DNA of 64,000 nucleotides, taken from assembly GCA_016235815.1 (NCBI GenBank), contig JACRIM010000055.1, positions 27,869-91,868 of the forward strand. The letters run 5' to 3'. Under the pieces are notes generated by a model. That model was given only the letters and a program-made list of their open reading frames with translations. It was not told where the DNA came from and made no database searches. Positions 1-10,328 of this stretch are shown here, piece after piece. Each line of letters begins with the position of its first letter. The stretch's first letter is position 1. Origin of the DNA: Planctomycetota bacterium (GTDB lineage Bacteria; Planctomycetota; Phycisphaerae; UBA1845; UTPLA1). Both the position numbers and the translations under genes were made by a program.

Positions 1-955
1 GGATGGCGTCGTCGTAGCGGCGTTCTTTGCGCAACTCGGCGGCCTGCTGCATGAGCTGCTCGACCTGGCGCAGCTTGGTGGCGCGAATGCGATTGGTGCG
101 CTCGGCTTCCTGCTGCTCGATTTCCTGATGCTTTTTCTGAATCTCGCGCTCGTCGAAGTCGCGCTGCTCGTCGTCGAGGAACTTCTCCAGCTCGGAGGCC
201 TGAATTCGCAGGTCTTCGTAGCGGGACGGCGGCGAGGCATAGCGGCGATTCATCTCGAGGGTCTGCTTGGCGAAATCGAGAATGCGACGGGCTTCATCGA
301 AATCCTCGGCAAGGACGGCCTTGCGGATCTTTGACTCGGTGTCGCGGTAGATCCTGGCGGCCTGCTGCCAGAGGAGCTCGTGTTCCTCGGCGAGTTGCTC
401 GACGATGGAAGATCCACCATTGGAGGATCGCACCGCCGGCTGTGTTCTGATGTCGTCGCTGATTCTTACTGACGTGTTGTCGGTGGATTTAACCGTTTCC
501 ACGGGTTCGGATTTCGCCGCCCGTCGAGACGGATCTTCGGCTTTGGTCTGATTTTCGATTTCGTCCAACTGAAGCTTCGCGTTGTCCTTTTGATCGGGCG
601 TCGCGAACTTGTTCACGATGACTTTGTCGTAAGCGGCCTTGGCGGCATCCCACTTCTTGTCCTTCATGGCGGCATCACCGGCGCTCAGCGCAGCCTTGGC
701 ATCGGCGATGGCGTCGACGGCCTTTTTGGCCATGTCGGTGTAGCGTTGAAACTGAAGCTGCTGATCTTCCTCTTCAAGATCGTCGGCCGAGATGTTACTC
801 AGGATGTTGAGGGCATCCTGATACTTCGCCTTGTCGTAGAGTTTGACGGCTTCGGCGAGGCGGTCGGCGGGCGTTTCATCATCGGCGCGAACCGGAACGG
901 CCAGCGCGCAGAGCATGACGATAAGCATGCCACATGGAATGCGGAGTCGCAGCAT
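1..955 (-). CDS. Exported TPR-like repeat protein, N-terminal part (cut by window edge)
   Basis: An open frame runs leftward from an ATG at 955 to base 1 without a stop, so only the first 318 codons are seen. The N-terminus has a Sec signal (basic start, hydrophobic core, then VPVRA-DDE). The mature part is charged, alpha-helical and TPR-like (LYDKAKYQDAL, KKWDAAKAAYDKV), followed by a long Glu/Gln/Arg-rich coiled coil and the beginning of another repeat (ELRKERRYDDAI) at the edge. I recall long planctomycete secretin (GspD/PilQ-type) proteins with this kind of TPR and coiled-coil N-terminus, so a type II secretion secretin is the leading guess, but no secretin domain is inside the window. 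It is transcribed away from the HDOD-GGDEF gene. Confidence 0.75.
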   Translation of the reverse strand, partial: MLRLRIPCGMLIVMLCALAVPVRADDETPADRLAEAVKLYDKAKYQDALNILSNISADDLEEEDQQLQFQRYTDMAKKAVDAIADAKAALSAGDAAMKDKKWDAAKAAYDKVIVNKFATPDQKDNAKLQLDEIENQTKAEDPSRRAAKSEPVETVKSTDNTSVRISDDIRTQPAVRSSNGGSSIVEQLAEEHELLWQQAARIYRDTESKIRKAVLAEDFDEARRILDFAKQTLEMNRRYASPPSRYEDLRIQASELEKFLDDEQRDFDEREIQKKHQEIEQQEAERTNRIRATKLRQVEQLMQQAAELRKERRYDDAI

Positions 956-1563
956 GAGGATCTCCTTACGATCACTTAATCAATCGGATCCGTACTGGTA
1001 CGGATCGGCATGGCAAATTCGGCAACACCCCTGGTCGTTCCCTTGCCGTTGGGAAGCATCGTTGGCTCGTCGTTACTTTCTTCGGACCGGGAGGTTAGGT
1101 CTGGGTGGGATCTACCTGGTAGGTCATCACCCCGGTCCAAATCGACCATCGAGCCAATAGAATTTACGCCGCTTCGTTTGGCAATGCAAGCCCCGAAGAG
1201 GTTTTTGGCGTGGTGGGGTCATGCCCGGGGAGGGTTTGCGGACCCGCTGGTAGTTCTCGGAGCAACCTGGTTCCGGGGGAACCCAGAACGATACGTAGGA
1301 GCAGGTGATTCGGGATTTGGGACCATGCCCGGCATCGTCCGATCACAAACAGGTCCGAAACACGGGCCTTGGCGAGCCGCAACCATTTAAGAGTAAAACA
1401 GTTAGGGAGATTCCTAATTCAGCGGTCCACGGAATATTACGAAATAGACACTGCGTAACCCAGTGTCCGAGGTCGAATAGGTCCGAAGAGGCTTCCATTC
1501 GGCGCGTTTAAGTTTTTTTGCCGCCGTCGCAAAAGCGGTCAGCAGGTAAAACGCTTAAGCGAT
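956..1563. other. Long divergent intergenic region
   Basis: About 600 bases separate the divergent genes on either side. The open frames here (for example 1010-1390 on the plus strand) have no family-like protein, no convincing ribosome site and atypical composition, so I call none. A perfect 7-bp inverted repeat with a 7-base spacer lies at 1447-1467 (gacactg/cagtgtc), a possible operator or hairpin upstream of the HDOD-GGDEF gene. A 5-bp inverted repeat lies near 1401-1416. Confidence 0.5.
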
Positions 1564-1584
1564 TTGGTGAGGGATATAACCCGA

Positions 1585-3645
1585 ATGGGAAGTTCGAATT
1601 CAGTGTTGGCCGGGCCGAAAGATCCGATTCGCTCAGGTTCGGCGTCATCGCTCCGTGAGAAGCTTGTCTCCTTGTTCGGCAAGGTCAAGCTTCCGAGCAG
1701 CCCTGTTCTTGCCACGAAGATTCTGGAACTTACGCAGAATGAGGATGCCTCGGCCGAGGATTTCGCGCAGCTGATTCAGATGGATGGGGCGCTGGCGGCC
1801 CGTTTGCTGAAGATGTCCAACGCCGCGTCACTTGGGCAGCGCACCCCAGTCACAACTCTTCATAAGGCGGTCACCGTCCTCGGAATCGCCCGCGTTCGAA
1901 CGGCCGCCCTGGGATTCCAGTTGGTCGGCCATTTGAACAAGCTGGGAAATTACCCGTTCGATATGGCCCGCTATTGGCAACATGCACTGCTTCGCGGGTG
2001 CGTGGCGCGGGAGTTGGCGCGGATCGTCGTCCCGAAGTTGGCGGAGGAGGCGTTCCTCGTCGGCTTGTTGCAGGACACGGGCATCCTGCTGCTGATCCAA
2101 ATCCTCGGCAAAGAGTATGCCGATTTGTTCGCGAAGTTCGGACAGGACCATGTGATCTTCTATCAGGCCGAGCGGCGCTCAGCGGCCCACACACACGTCG
2201 AGGCCTCGGCGGCGATCGCACAGGAGTGGAAGCTGCCGGACGTGATCGCGCAACCGATCGCCACGCATCACACGCCCGTCCCGATCAACGTGGAACGCGA
2301 CAAACTGGCCGGTGTTGCCTATTTGGTCGGTTCCATGCGGTTTGCCCAACACGAAATCAGCGGGAATTCAGCGGACCCCGCGCGGGAATACGCGATCCAG
2401 ACCCTGCGTCTGGATGACGCCGCATTTCAGAGGGCTTTCGCCGATGCGGCGAAATGCTATGAGCAGATGGCGGAGCTGCTGGGTGATGACCTGCCTGAAG
2501 GCGTCGACGTAACCGAATTGCTCAGTCAGGCCAACGCACAATTAACGACGGTCGCGGGGCAGGCGGAAGAGAAGGTGACGACGGCGGTCGCTGAACGAAA
2601 TGAACTTGAGGCGCGACAGGCGGAGTTGACAAGCGTCCTTGGTGAGGTGAAGAAGCGAGCCTCGTGCGATCCGCTTACGGGCACGTTGAATCGAGGGGCT
2701 TTGAGCGAGGCGGCGGCCGAGTGCCTTCGCCGATCGCGTGAGGCGCGATCGACCCTCAGCGTGGCATTTCTCGACGTGGATAATTTCAAGAAACTCAACG
2801 ACACCTTCGGACACAAGACGGGCGACGAAGTTCTGAAGAACGTAGCCGTTGCGATTGCCGGGCTTGGCCGGGATCCGGGATGCAGCGGCCGGTATGGCGG
2901 CGAAGAATTCATCGTGATGGTGCCGGGTCTGGACGAGGCCGGGGCGCGCCTTTTTGGTGAATCGGTGTGCGAGGCGATTCGTGGGATCGGCTTTCGCGGG
3001 CTGGGGTTAAGCGGACCGGTGACGGCCAGCGTCGGCGTCGCGCACGGCGTGCCGACATCGATGATGACGGTCGATGAAGCGTTCGGCGCTGCCGACCGCC
3101 TGATGTATCAGGCGAAGAAATCCGGCAAGAATCGTTCCGTCGTTGGCGGGCTTGTCGTGCAACCCGAGTCGGGATCCCCCACGCCATTCTCGACAGGTTC
3201 AGCGGCGGTCGAACCCGCGCTGATCGCGGCGGTTGCTTTGCAGATGAACGAGACCGAAGCGCCGGTTGCGGACAATATGCGGGCCGAGCGTCGTGAAAAG
3301 GTGGCGATGGTTTGCAAGGTGGCGACGTTCACCGAGAACTTCCAAACGCGAAGTGAGACGGGGTGCGTGCGGAATTTGTCGGCCGGAGGCATGAGCCTCC
3401 TCATGTCGCGGGCAGTAGCTGAGGGCCAGCCGGTAGAGGCAGCGATTCATTTGCCCGACAAATCAGTGGTCTATATGGCGGGCGTCGTGTCGCATAATCG
3501 AATGGTGCGCGCGAATGTCCACGAGGTTGGGATCAAGGTGTCCACGACGAGTCGGCAGCCGATCTTTTCGGCGAATCCGGCGTCGGCACTGGTAAACCTA
3601 CCCTGGCTCGCCGAGGCTTTGCGATCGGGGAAATGTGGGCGGTAA
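1585..3645 (+). CDS. HDOD-GGDEF-PilZ signalling protein
   Basis: This is a three-module c-di-GMP regulator of about 686 residues. Residues here are counted from the TTG at 1564. An HDOD domain occupies roughly 30-330, followed by a short coiled coil (about 325-365). A GGDEF domain starts at the DPLTGTLNR motif near 368 and has an intact RYGGEEF active site near 442-448, so it is probably an active diguanylate cyclase. The usual RxxD inhibitory site just before it is absent. A C-terminal PilZ domain (about 572-685) keeps an RxxxR-like RAERREK and an NLSAGG box, the two c-di-GMP-binding elements. The frame opens at TTG 1564, but the ATG at 1585 has an AGGGA ribosome site about 10 bases upstream and is preferred. 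It is a single gene with no operon partner. Confidence 0.88.
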   Translation: MGSSNSVLAGPKDPIRSGSASSLREKLVSLFGKVKLPSSPVLATKILELTQNEDASAEDFAQLIQMDGALAARLLKMSNAASLGQRTPVTTLHKAVTVLGIARVRTAALGFQLVGHLNKLGNYPFDMARYWQHALLRGCVARELARIVVPKLAEEAFLVGLLQDTGILLLIQILGKEYADLFAKFGQDHVIFYQAERRSAAHTHVEASAAIAQEWKLPDVIAQPIATHHTPVPINVERDKLAGVAYLVGSMRFAQHEISGNSADPAREYAIQTLRLDDAAFQRAFADAAKCYEQMAELLGDDLPEGVDVTELLSQANAQLTTVAGQAEEKVTTAVAERNELEARQAELTSVLGEVKKRASCDPLTGTLNRGALSEAAAECLRRSREARSTLSVAFLDVDNFKKLNDTFGHKTGDEVLKNVAVAIAGLGRDPGCSGRYGGEEFIVMVPGLDEAGARLFGESVCEAIRGIGFRGLGLSGPVTASVGVAHGVPTSMMTVDEAFGAADRLMYQAKKSGKNRSVVGGLVVQPESGSPTPFSTGSAAVEPALIAAVALQMNETEAPVADNMRAERREKVAMVCKVATFTENFQTRSETGCVRNLSAGGMSLLMSRAVAEGQPVEAAIHLPDKSVVYMAGVVSHNRMVRANVHEVGIKVSTTSRQPIFSANPASALVNLPWLAEALRSGKCGR

Positions 3646-3790
3646 GCAAATCGCAAGGCCTGGGTCGCATCATATCTGTTATAGGTCCAGCTAACATGGT
3701 TGCGCGACGAGAATTTGCGTAACAAGCTTCCCTTCATAAGGTTAAGGCTGTTTCCAAGCTAGCCCGATTTCTTGCACCGTCTCTTTTCAT

Positions 3791-3819
3791 TTGCCCGATC
3801 CTGATTTTGGTGTTATAAT
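3791..3819 (+). promoter_or_regulatory. Sigma70-type promoter for dnaG
   Basis: TTGCCC at 3791-3796 and a consensus TATAAT at 3814-3819 are separated by 17 bases, about 110 bases upstream of the preferred dnaG start. The surrounding spacer is clearly AT-richer than the flanking genes. Confidence 0.7.
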
Positions 3820-3929
3820 ACTCGGTCGTTTTCAACCCCGTTCTTGGGGGGGCGGCAGGCAAGGCGGCGGAACCGTTCTGGCTGTGGATGCAGCTTAAGT
3901 CTTTGGGCCGAATATACTTAGGAGAGAGA

Positions 3930-5804
3930 GTGGCCGGGCGGCATACCGTCGAAATCACCGAGCAAATTCGTCGGTCGAGCGATATCGTGGATATCGTGTC
4001 GTCCTACGTGTCCCTGAAGCGTGCCGGGCGGCAGTTTCGGGGTCTGTGCCCGTTCCATACCGAAAAGTCGCCCTCGTTTCACGTCACGCCCGACCGGCAG
4101 ATTTTCAAGTGCTTTGGCTGCGGGGTCGGGGGGGATGTTTTCAAGTTCGTCCAACTCCGCGAAAGCGTGGATTTTCTTGAGGCCCGGCAGATTCTGGCGG
4201 CGAAGGCCGGGATCGACCTCCAACATGAACGGCCTGCGGAATCGACCGGCGATTCGATCGGCAAACCGGACTTGGAGCGGGTGAACCGGTGGGCAGCGGC
4301 TTGGTTTCAGCAGCAGTTCACGGGTTCCGATGGCGAGTCGGCTCGTGGTTATGTCCGATCGCGCGGCATTTCAGAGGAGTCGATCAAGGCCTTCGGACTG
4401 GGTTATGCCCCGGACGGATGGTCGGGCCTCATCAACGCGGCGGCACAAAAGAACATTCCGACGACGCTCCTCCTTGCAGCAGGCTTAATAAAGCAGCGCG
4501 AGGAGGGCAATGGGTATTACGACGCCTTTCGCAATCGGTTGATGTTTCCGATTCAGGATGCGATGGGTCGAGTTATCGGCTTCGGCGGCCGGGCGCTGGG
4601 CGATGACAACGCGAAGTACATCAACTCGCCGCAGACGGTCTTGTTTGACAAGAGCCGGTGCCTGTATGGGCTGTACGCGGCGAAAGACGCCTTCCGCGAT
4701 GGGAAGCGGGCGGTTGTGGTTGAAGGCTACATCGACTGCCTGATGGCGCATCAGTTCGGCTTCCCCGAGACGGTGGCGACGCTGGGTACGGCATTGACAA
4801 TGGATCATGTGCAGATGCTGCGGCGATACGTGGATGAGGTCGTGTTGCTGTTTGATGCCGATTCGGCTGGGCAGCGTGCAGCGAACCAGAGTGTTCCGTT
4901 GTTCTTTACTTCGGACGTTTCGCTCCGGTTGGCGCAGGTCCCAGAAGGTAAGGACCCTGCGGATTTGCTGCTCCAAAAGGGGGCAGAGGCTTTGCGGACG
5001 GCTTTGACCTCGGCGGTCGGAGCGCTAGAATCGAAGTGGAAGCAGGTACTGTCTCGTTGCCGGAGTGGCGATGGTGGGCCTGATGTCCGCCGGGCTGTTG
5101 AGGAGTTCCTGGGGCTGGTGGCTCAGTCGCAGGATTTCGGCGCCGGCGATCCTATCCAACGGGGGTTGCTGATAAACCAGGTTGGGAAGCTGCTGGGACT
5201 CTCCAACGAGGAGATCAACCGGCAATTGCGTATTCTCGGGCGCAAGGCGCCCGTCGTGTCGGCGTCGAAGCCGACGACCGTGGAACGCGTCGCGCCGCCT
5301 TCCAATGCGGCGGATTCCGCGATGCGGGATCTGCTCGAGGTGTTGCTGAACGAACCGACGTATTACGAATCGGTTCGATCGGAGTTCGATGCCTCGCTGA
5401 TCGCGGACGCGGACCTTGCGGAGATCGCCCGCGGGCTTGCCGAGATGGCGGACGCCGGCGGCGAGTGGACGGTGAGTTCGCTGATCAGCCGATTTGAATC
5501 GGTGCGGATCGGCGGGTTGATCGTCGATTTGCAGATGGCGGGCGAACGAGGCGGAAATTTCGCGGCGCGTGTGGAAGGCGCCGTTGCGACGTTGCAAAAG
5601 GTACGGGACCGTGAGCGCATCGTTGCGCTGACGGCCGAAGGACGAGGGGAAACGAATCAGGCATCATCCAAGCTTCGCGCCGCGGGAGAGGCGGCCCGGA
5701 GGATGAGTCATTTCGCGGCTCGCAGACACATGACGGCGACCCCTTTGATTACGGGTGCCGCGTCGAGCGAGACGCACACCGCCGACAATGTTTCGGCGCA
5801 GTGA
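3930..5804 (+). CDS. dnaG: DNA primase DnaG
   Basis: DnaG makes RNA primers for the replisome. From the GTG at 3930 the protein has 624 residues, a normal length. The CHC2 zinc finger is complete (Cys39, His42, Cys61, Cys64), and the Toprim core follows with EGYID (Glu265) and the metal-binding DAD pair near 309-311. The C-terminal helicase-binding part is less conserved. An upstream in-frame ATG exists at 3888, but GTG 3930 has a GGAGAG ribosome site 5-6 bases away and gives the family-typical start (VAGR..VEITEQIRRSSDIVDIV). rpoD follows about 180 bases downstream, recalling the conserved dnaG-rpoD arrangement of the macromolecular synthesis operon. Confidence 0.96.
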   Translation: MAGRHTVEITEQIRRSSDIVDIVSSYVSLKRAGRQFRGLCPFHTEKSPSFHVTPDRQIFKCFGCGVGGDVFKFVQLRESVDFLEARQILAAKAGIDLQHERPAESTGDSIGKPDLERVNRWAAAWFQQQFTGSDGESARGYVRSRGISEESIKAFGLGYAPDGWSGLINAAAQKNIPTTLLLAAGLIKQREEGNGYYDAFRNRLMFPIQDAMGRVIGFGGRALGDDNAKYINSPQTVLFDKSRCLYGLYAAKDAFRDGKRAVVVEGYIDCLMAHQFGFPETVATLGTALTMDHVQMLRRYVDEVVLLFDADSAGQRAANQSVPLFFTSDVSLRLAQVPEGKDPADLLLQKGAEALRTALTSAVGALESKWKQVLSRCRSGDGGPDVRRAVEEFLGLVAQSQDFGAGDPIQRGLLINQVGKLLGLSNEEINRQLRILGRKAPVVSASKPTTVERVAPPSNAADSAMRDLLEVLLNEPTYYESVRSEFDASLIADADLAEIARGLAEMADAGGEWTVSSLISRFESVRIGGLIVDLQMAGERGGNFAARVEGAVATLQKVRDRERIVALTAEGRGETNQASSKLRAAGEAARRMSHFAARRHMTATPLITGAASSETHTADNVSAQ

Positions 5805-5983
5805 GAGCGCGGCCGGGCAAACACTGTCTGGCTCGGCCGAGCGGTGTGAGAATCTTGAGGTGAGAAGGACGCCGCACGGCGCATGGTTGCGTCGCGCGTG
5901 CAAAACCGAATTGGATGGTGCGCCCCCGTCGCGACAAAGAGCGGATGGCGCGCCATCGGCGCAGTATTTGGAGTCGGTACGCA

Positions 5984-7756
5984 ATGACGAAAGTGTTGAA
6001 CAAAGAAACGCCTGCGGCATCACCGAAACCCCGCCCCGTGGAAAACATGGATCCGGTGGAGGTGAGCATCAGCGAATTGATCGAGAAGGGTAAGCAGCGC
6101 GGCTTCCTGACGTGGGAAGAGATGAACGACTCGCTACCCGATGAGGCGGTGCATCCGGATCGCCTTGAAGTCATTCTCCAGAAGCTCGAAGAGCTTGGCA
6201 TCGACATGGTCGATGAAGCCGACGCCCAGAAGGTGGCGTTTGGCGAGGATTCGGCGGACCCGAACAAGAAGCCTGATTTCGACGCGGCGGAGGCGCTGCC
6301 GGCCGAGGATGATTTCCCGGTGGAGGCGCCGAGCCGTCGGATCGATGACCCCGTGCGCATGTACCTGACGCAGATGGGCGAGATCCCGCTGCTGACGCGT
6401 ACCGAAGAAATCACGCTGGCGAAGAAGATCGAACTGACGCGCACGGCGTTTCGGCGCAAGGTGCTGGAGTCGGACTGTAGCTTGCAGGCGGCCGTCGAGA
6501 TGCTGCAGCAGGTGAACGACGGCACCCTGCCATTCGATCGCACGATGAAAATTTCCACCGGCGAGAACCAGGCGAAGGCCGCGGTGATGGCGCGGCTTCC
6601 TGGGAACCTGGTGACAGTTCGCAAGCTGATGCAGCAGAATCAGGAGGCATGGGCCAAGCTGCACGAAGGGCGACCGAGCGCGGCCGCCCGTGCGGAACTT
6701 TGGCGCGGCATCATGCAGCGGCGAAGCAAGTCGGTCTCGCTGCTGGAAGAACTGGCTCTTCGCACCAGCAAGATCACGCCGCTGATGCGCAAGCTCTACG
6801 CGTTGTGTGACAAGATGACCAACCTTGAGTCGAGCCTGACGGACGCGCGGACGCGAGCCGGCATGACGCAGGACGACATCGAGGCGATGGGCGATGAACT
6901 GGCGGGCCTGCAGGATCTGGTGCTCGAGGCGCCGATGATGCTGCGCCGGCGTGTCGCCGCGCTGCGGAAGATCTTCGTCGAATACGAAGATGCAAAGCGG
7001 AAGCTGTCGGGCGGCAACCTGCGGCTCGTGGTATCCATCGCGAAGAAGTATCGCAATCGCGGCCTGCCGTTCCTCGACATCATTCAGGAAGGCAACACTG
7101 GCCTGATGCGCGCCGTGGACAAGTATGAGTATCGCCGCGGTTACAAGTTCAGCACCTATGCGACGTGGTGGATTCGCCAGGCGATTACGCGGGCCATTGC
7201 CGATCATGCCCGAACGATTCGCATTCCGGTTCACATGATCGAGACGATGAGCCGGTTGCGGAATATCTCGCGCGACTTGTTGCAGGAGCTTGGCCGGGAG
7301 CCGACGACCGAGGAAATCGCAAAGCGCGCCAAGATGCCGATCAGCGAAGTACGCCGCGTGATGAAAATCAGCCGGCATCCGATTTCGCTGGATCGACCGG
7401 TGGGCGAAGGCGAGGATTCGTACTTCGGTGATTTTATCGAGGACGAGACGGCCGAAAGCCCGGTGAGCACGGCAAGCAATGAGATGCTCAAGGATCGCAT
7501 CGAGCAGGTGCTCAAGAGCCTGACCTATCGCGAGCGCGAGATCATCAAGCTCCGCTACGGCATCGGCGACGGCTATACGTACACGCTGGAGGAGGTCGGC
7601 AAGATCTTCAAGGTGACGCGTGAGCGTGTGCGCCAAGTCGAGGCCAAGGCCATCCGCAAGCTGCAGCACCCTGTTCGCTGTCGCAAGCTGGAGGGCTTCA
7701 TGGACAAAGACGGCAACCTGACGATGCCGGAAGAGTCCGGTTTCGATCTGGACTAA
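5984..7756 (+). CDS. rpoD: Primary RNA polymerase sigma factor (RpoD/SigA)
   Basis: This is the housekeeping sigma factor, about 590 residues. Visible regions in order are: region 1.1 near 26-80 ([19 protein letters not shown]), region 1.2 near 122 ([17 protein letters not shown]), a helical non-conserved region, region 2 from about 343 ([17 protein letters not shown], then the [17 protein letters not shown] core for -10 recognition), region 3, and the region 4 helix-turn-helix near 535-560 ([16 protein letters not shown]). The frame is open back to 5915. I choose ATG 5984 because a GGAG lies 10 bases upstream and the protein then begins like relatives. Its region 2/4 sequence fits the TATAAT promoters seen in the window. 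A strong terminator follows. Confidence 0.95.
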   Translation: MTKVLNKETPAASPKPRPVENMDPVEVSISELIEKGKQRGFLTWEEMNDSLPDEAVHPDRLEVILQKLEELGIDMVDEADAQKVAFGEDSADPNKKPDFDAAEALPAEDDFPVEAPSRRIDDPVRMYLTQMGEIPLLTRTEEITLAKKIELTRTAFRRKVLESDCSLQAAVEMLQQVNDGTLPFDRTMKISTGENQAKAAVMARLPGNLVTVRKLMQQNQEAWAKLHEGRPSAAARAELWRGIMQRRSKSVSLLEELALRTSKITPLMRKLYALCDKMTNLESSLTDARTRAGMTQDDIEAMGDELAGLQDLVLEAPMMLRRRVAALRKIFVEYEDAKRKLSGGNLRLVVSIAKKYRNRGLPFLDIIQEGNTGLMRAVDKYEYRRGYKFSTYATWWIRQAITRAIADHARTIRIPVHMIETMSRLRNISRDLLQELGREPTTEEIAKRAKMPISEVRRVMKISRHPISLDRPVGEGEDSYFGDFIEDETAESPVSTASNEMLKDRIEQVLKSLTYREREIIKLRYGIGDGYTYTLEEVGKIFKVTRERVRQVEAKAIRKLQHPVRCRKLEGFMDKDGNLTMPEESGFDLD

Positions 7757-7790
7757 ACGACCGCGGAAACGTTGATGTGTTAATTCTACA

Positions 7791-7827
7791 AACGGCCCGT
7801 CGGCAGATACCGGCGGGCCGTTTTTTG
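7791..7827 (+). terminator. Rho-independent terminator after rpoD
   Basis: ACGGCCCG pairs with CGGGCCGT, with a further CGG/CCG pairing inside, and is followed directly by six T. It lies 35 bases after the rpoD stop. Confidence 0.9.
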
Positions 7828-7966
7828 TTATCGAAACTTCATGTGGGCGTGACGGGACAGGGGTCGACTTGCCCCGGCTGCATGGGTACACTAGTAGCGA
7901 CTTGGCGGGAAAGCCGGGACGGGCCGAGCGGCCTTTTCGCCTAAACCAAGAACCACTGCGAATCTC

Positions 7967-9598
7967 ATGACCGACTCCACTCCATCGAGTGATGCGTCAC
8001 CGACCGCTGACGCATCGGATGTTCCATCACTGTCCGTGCCTGGCGGCGCGCCGCCGGCTGCGCCGGGGCAACTCCTGGATCAGCTCAAGACGGGCGGTGA
8101 TTCGGCACTCGAGCAGGCGGTGAACGACGCGATGACGGGCGTGAGCGCGGCAGACATGACCGGTGGCGCCGGCCTAGCGGCGGCAAGCAATCCGGACGGC
8201 CCGGGTGCGATTCGTCAGGGGCGCATTGCGAACATCGGCTCACAAGATGTGCTGATCGACTTCGGCGGGAAAAGCCTCGGGTCGATGCCGCTGGCGGAGT
8301 TCGGCAGGGATGAGAAGTATTCGGTCGGCGACGACATCGAGGTGATGATTGGCGATGCCGAGCCGGTGAACGGTCTGCTGGGTGTATCCCGAAAGAAGGC
8401 GCGGCAGCGGCGCCTGCTCGACAGCCTGACGCCCGGCATGGTGCTCGAAGGCCATGTGACCGGAATGAACAAGGGTGGTCTGGAAGTGGAAGTTCAGGGG
8501 CTACGCGGGTTCATCCCGGCGAGCCAGGTGGATGTCCGCTTTGTGAAAGATATTTCAAATCTGATCGGACAGGACATTCGCGCCGAGGTGATGAAGTTCG
8601 AGAAGGCGGATGACACGATCATCCTGTCACGGCGCAATGTGCAGATGAAGGAGTCGGTCGATCGCAAGGAGAAACTGATCACCGAGATCGAGGTTGGGCA
8701 GGTGCGGCGCGGTCGCGTGCGGAGCCTGTGCGAATTCGGCGCGTTCGTCGATATCGGCGGCATGGATGCGCTGTTGCACGTCACGGACATGAGCTGGGGC
8801 CGGGTGACGAAGCCCGAAGATGTCGTCAAGGTCGGCGACGAGATCGAAGCCAAGATCATCAAGATCAACAAAGAGAAGAAAAAGATATCGCTGAGCCTCA
8901 AGGAGACGATTCCCGACCCGTGGTCGGTGATCACGACGAAGTATTCGGTGGGGGCGAAACTGTCGGGGCGCGTTGTTCGCCTGCAGGAGTTCGGCGCGTT
9001 CGTCGAGATCGAGCCGGGCGTGGATGGGCTGATCCCCCTGAGCGAGTTGAGCTGGACAAAGCGCGTGCGGACGCCGAATGAAGTGGTCAAGGAAGGCGAC
9101 GTCGTGGATGTCGCCATCATCGGCATCGACGCCGAGAAGAAACGGATCTCGCTAAGCCTGAAGCAGACGTCGACCGATCCGTGGCAGGTTATTGCCGAGC
9201 GGTATCCGATCGGCTCGACGATCAAGGGCAAGGTGGCGCGGACGGCGGAGTTCGGTGCGTTCGTGAATCTCGAAGACGGGATCGACGGGCTGATTCATAT
9301 TTCGGAGCTTTCGGAGCATCGGATCAAGGCCGTCACCGACAAGGTGAAACCGGGTGACGACGTGGAGGTTCGCGTGATCGGGCTGGACCCGGCGAACAAA
9401 AAAATCAGCCTGTCGATGAAGCCGCCGCCGAAGGAAATGACGGCGGAAGAAAAAGCGGAGATCGCACGGCGTCGCGCGGCCGAGGAGAAGGAACGCGAGA
9501 AGAAGAAGGCGAAATCGGCGTCGCGCCGCGGCGGATTGACGGTGGAATATGGCGGCATCGGTCTGGGGTCGCTGGACCCGAGCAAGTTCTCAAGTTAG
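7967..9598 (+). CDS. rpsA: Ribosomal protein S1
   Basis: S1 helps mRNA bind the 30S subunit. The 543-residue protein has an acidic, Ala/Ser/Asp-rich N-terminal 75 residues, then five S1 OB-fold repeats at roughly 81-145, 152-220, 245-315, 325-400 and 412-485. The last three carry the classic FGAFVDIGG or FGAFVEIEPG core and a DGLI(P/H)(L/I)SEL segment. A Lys/Glu-rich tail follows (about 490-525). E. coli S1 has six repeats, while five is common in other phyla. It stands alone between the rpoD terminator and a tRNA gene. Confidence 0.93.
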   Translation: MTDSTPSSDASPTADASDVPSLSVPGGAPPAAPGQLLDQLKTGGDSALEQAVNDAMTGVSAADMTGGAGLAAASNPDGPGAIRQGRIANIGSQDVLIDFGGKSLGSMPLAEFGRDEKYSVGDDIEVMIGDAEPVNGLLGVSRKKARQRRLLDSLTPGMVLEGHVTGMNKGGLEVEVQGLRGFIPASQVDVRFVKDISNLIGQDIRAEVMKFEKADDTIILSRRNVQMKESVDRKEKLITEIEVGQVRRGRVRSLCEFGAFVDIGGMDALLHVTDMSWGRVTKPEDVVKVGDEIEAKIIKINKEKKKISLSLKETIPDPWSVITTKYSVGAKLSGRVVRLQEFGAFVEIEPGVDGLIPLSELSWTKRVRTPNEVVKEGDVVDVAIIGIDAEKKRISLSLKQTSTDPWQVIAERYPIGSTIKGKVARTAEFGAFVNLEDGIDGLIHISELSEHRIKAVTDKVKPGDDVEVRVIGLDPANKKISLSMKPPPKEMTAEEKAEIARRRAAEEKEREKKKAKSASRRGGLTVEYGGIGLGSLDPSKFSS

Positions 9599-9703
9599 CG
9601 AGACTCGCTGCATTCAACGACAATTCCAAAAGGTTTCGGGCCATTGACCCGGCGTTGGTGTCACTCGATAATTCCTGTTTCGCGCAGCGTCGCGCGGTTT
9701 GTC

Positions 9704-9776
<73 letters not shown>

Positions 9777-9875
9777 GTATTTCGAGAACGTTCATTCGAT
9801 GTTGATGATTGACGGGGGCGCTGGTATCATTGGCGCACGACCTCGCTGAGCGGCGCGGTGTGGCGCATCCGAGCC

Positions 9876-10145
9876 ATGATCCGCAAGACGGTACACTATT
9901 CCGGCCGCGTGCAGGGTGTCGGCTTCCGTTACAGCACCTGTCAGATCGCCGTGGGGCACGACGTCACGGGCTATGTCAAGAATCTGCCGGATGGGCGTGT
10001 TGAGTTGGTGGTCGAGGGATTGTCCAAGGATGTGACCAGGTTCCTCACCACTGTGGCCGCGGAGCTGTCCCTGCATATTCGCGGGGCGGAAGCGGCTGAA
10101 TCGCCGGGCACGGGCGAGTTTTCCGGATTTGACGTTCGATTTTAG
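9876..10145 (+). CDS. acyP: Acylphosphatase
   Basis: A small enzyme hydrolysing carboxyl-phosphate bonds such as acetyl phosphate. From ATG 9876 it has 89 residues, the usual size. The phosphate-binding loop SGRVQGVGFR (9-18) with catalytic Arg18 is intact, and catalytic Asn36 lies in GYVKNLPDG. The C-terminal FSGFDVRF is also typical. The frame extends upstream to 9858, but the family begins close to the second Met. It lies alone between tRNA-Phe and rho. Confidence 0.93.
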   Translation: MIRKTVHYSGRVQGVGFRYSTCQIAVGHDVTGYVKNLPDGRVELVVEGLSKDVTRFLTTVAAELSLHIRGAEAAESPGTGEFSGFDVRF

Positions 10146-10328
10146 TTCTTTCGCGGCGTCGCCGGGGGCAAAACAACGCGACGCTGCGTTTGGGATGGGC
10201 GTGTTCCATCCGTGGTATTCGGGCGATTCGGGCCTCGCCGACACTTAGAGCATCCTGACAGTAACGACTCGCACCCAGTGCAAACCGGTGCCACAGGCGG
10301 ATCAGGGCGCTCGCTTTTCAGGTTATGT

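Noticed and set aside
1010..1390. 126-codon plus-strand frame in the left spacer
   Set aside because: There is no ribosome site or family pattern, and the composition is unlike neighbouring genes.
6134..7891. 585-codon minus-strand open frame over rpoD
   Set aside because: It is fully antisense to a gene with complete sigma factor motifs, and its product is Arg/His/Leu-rich without any recognisable domain.
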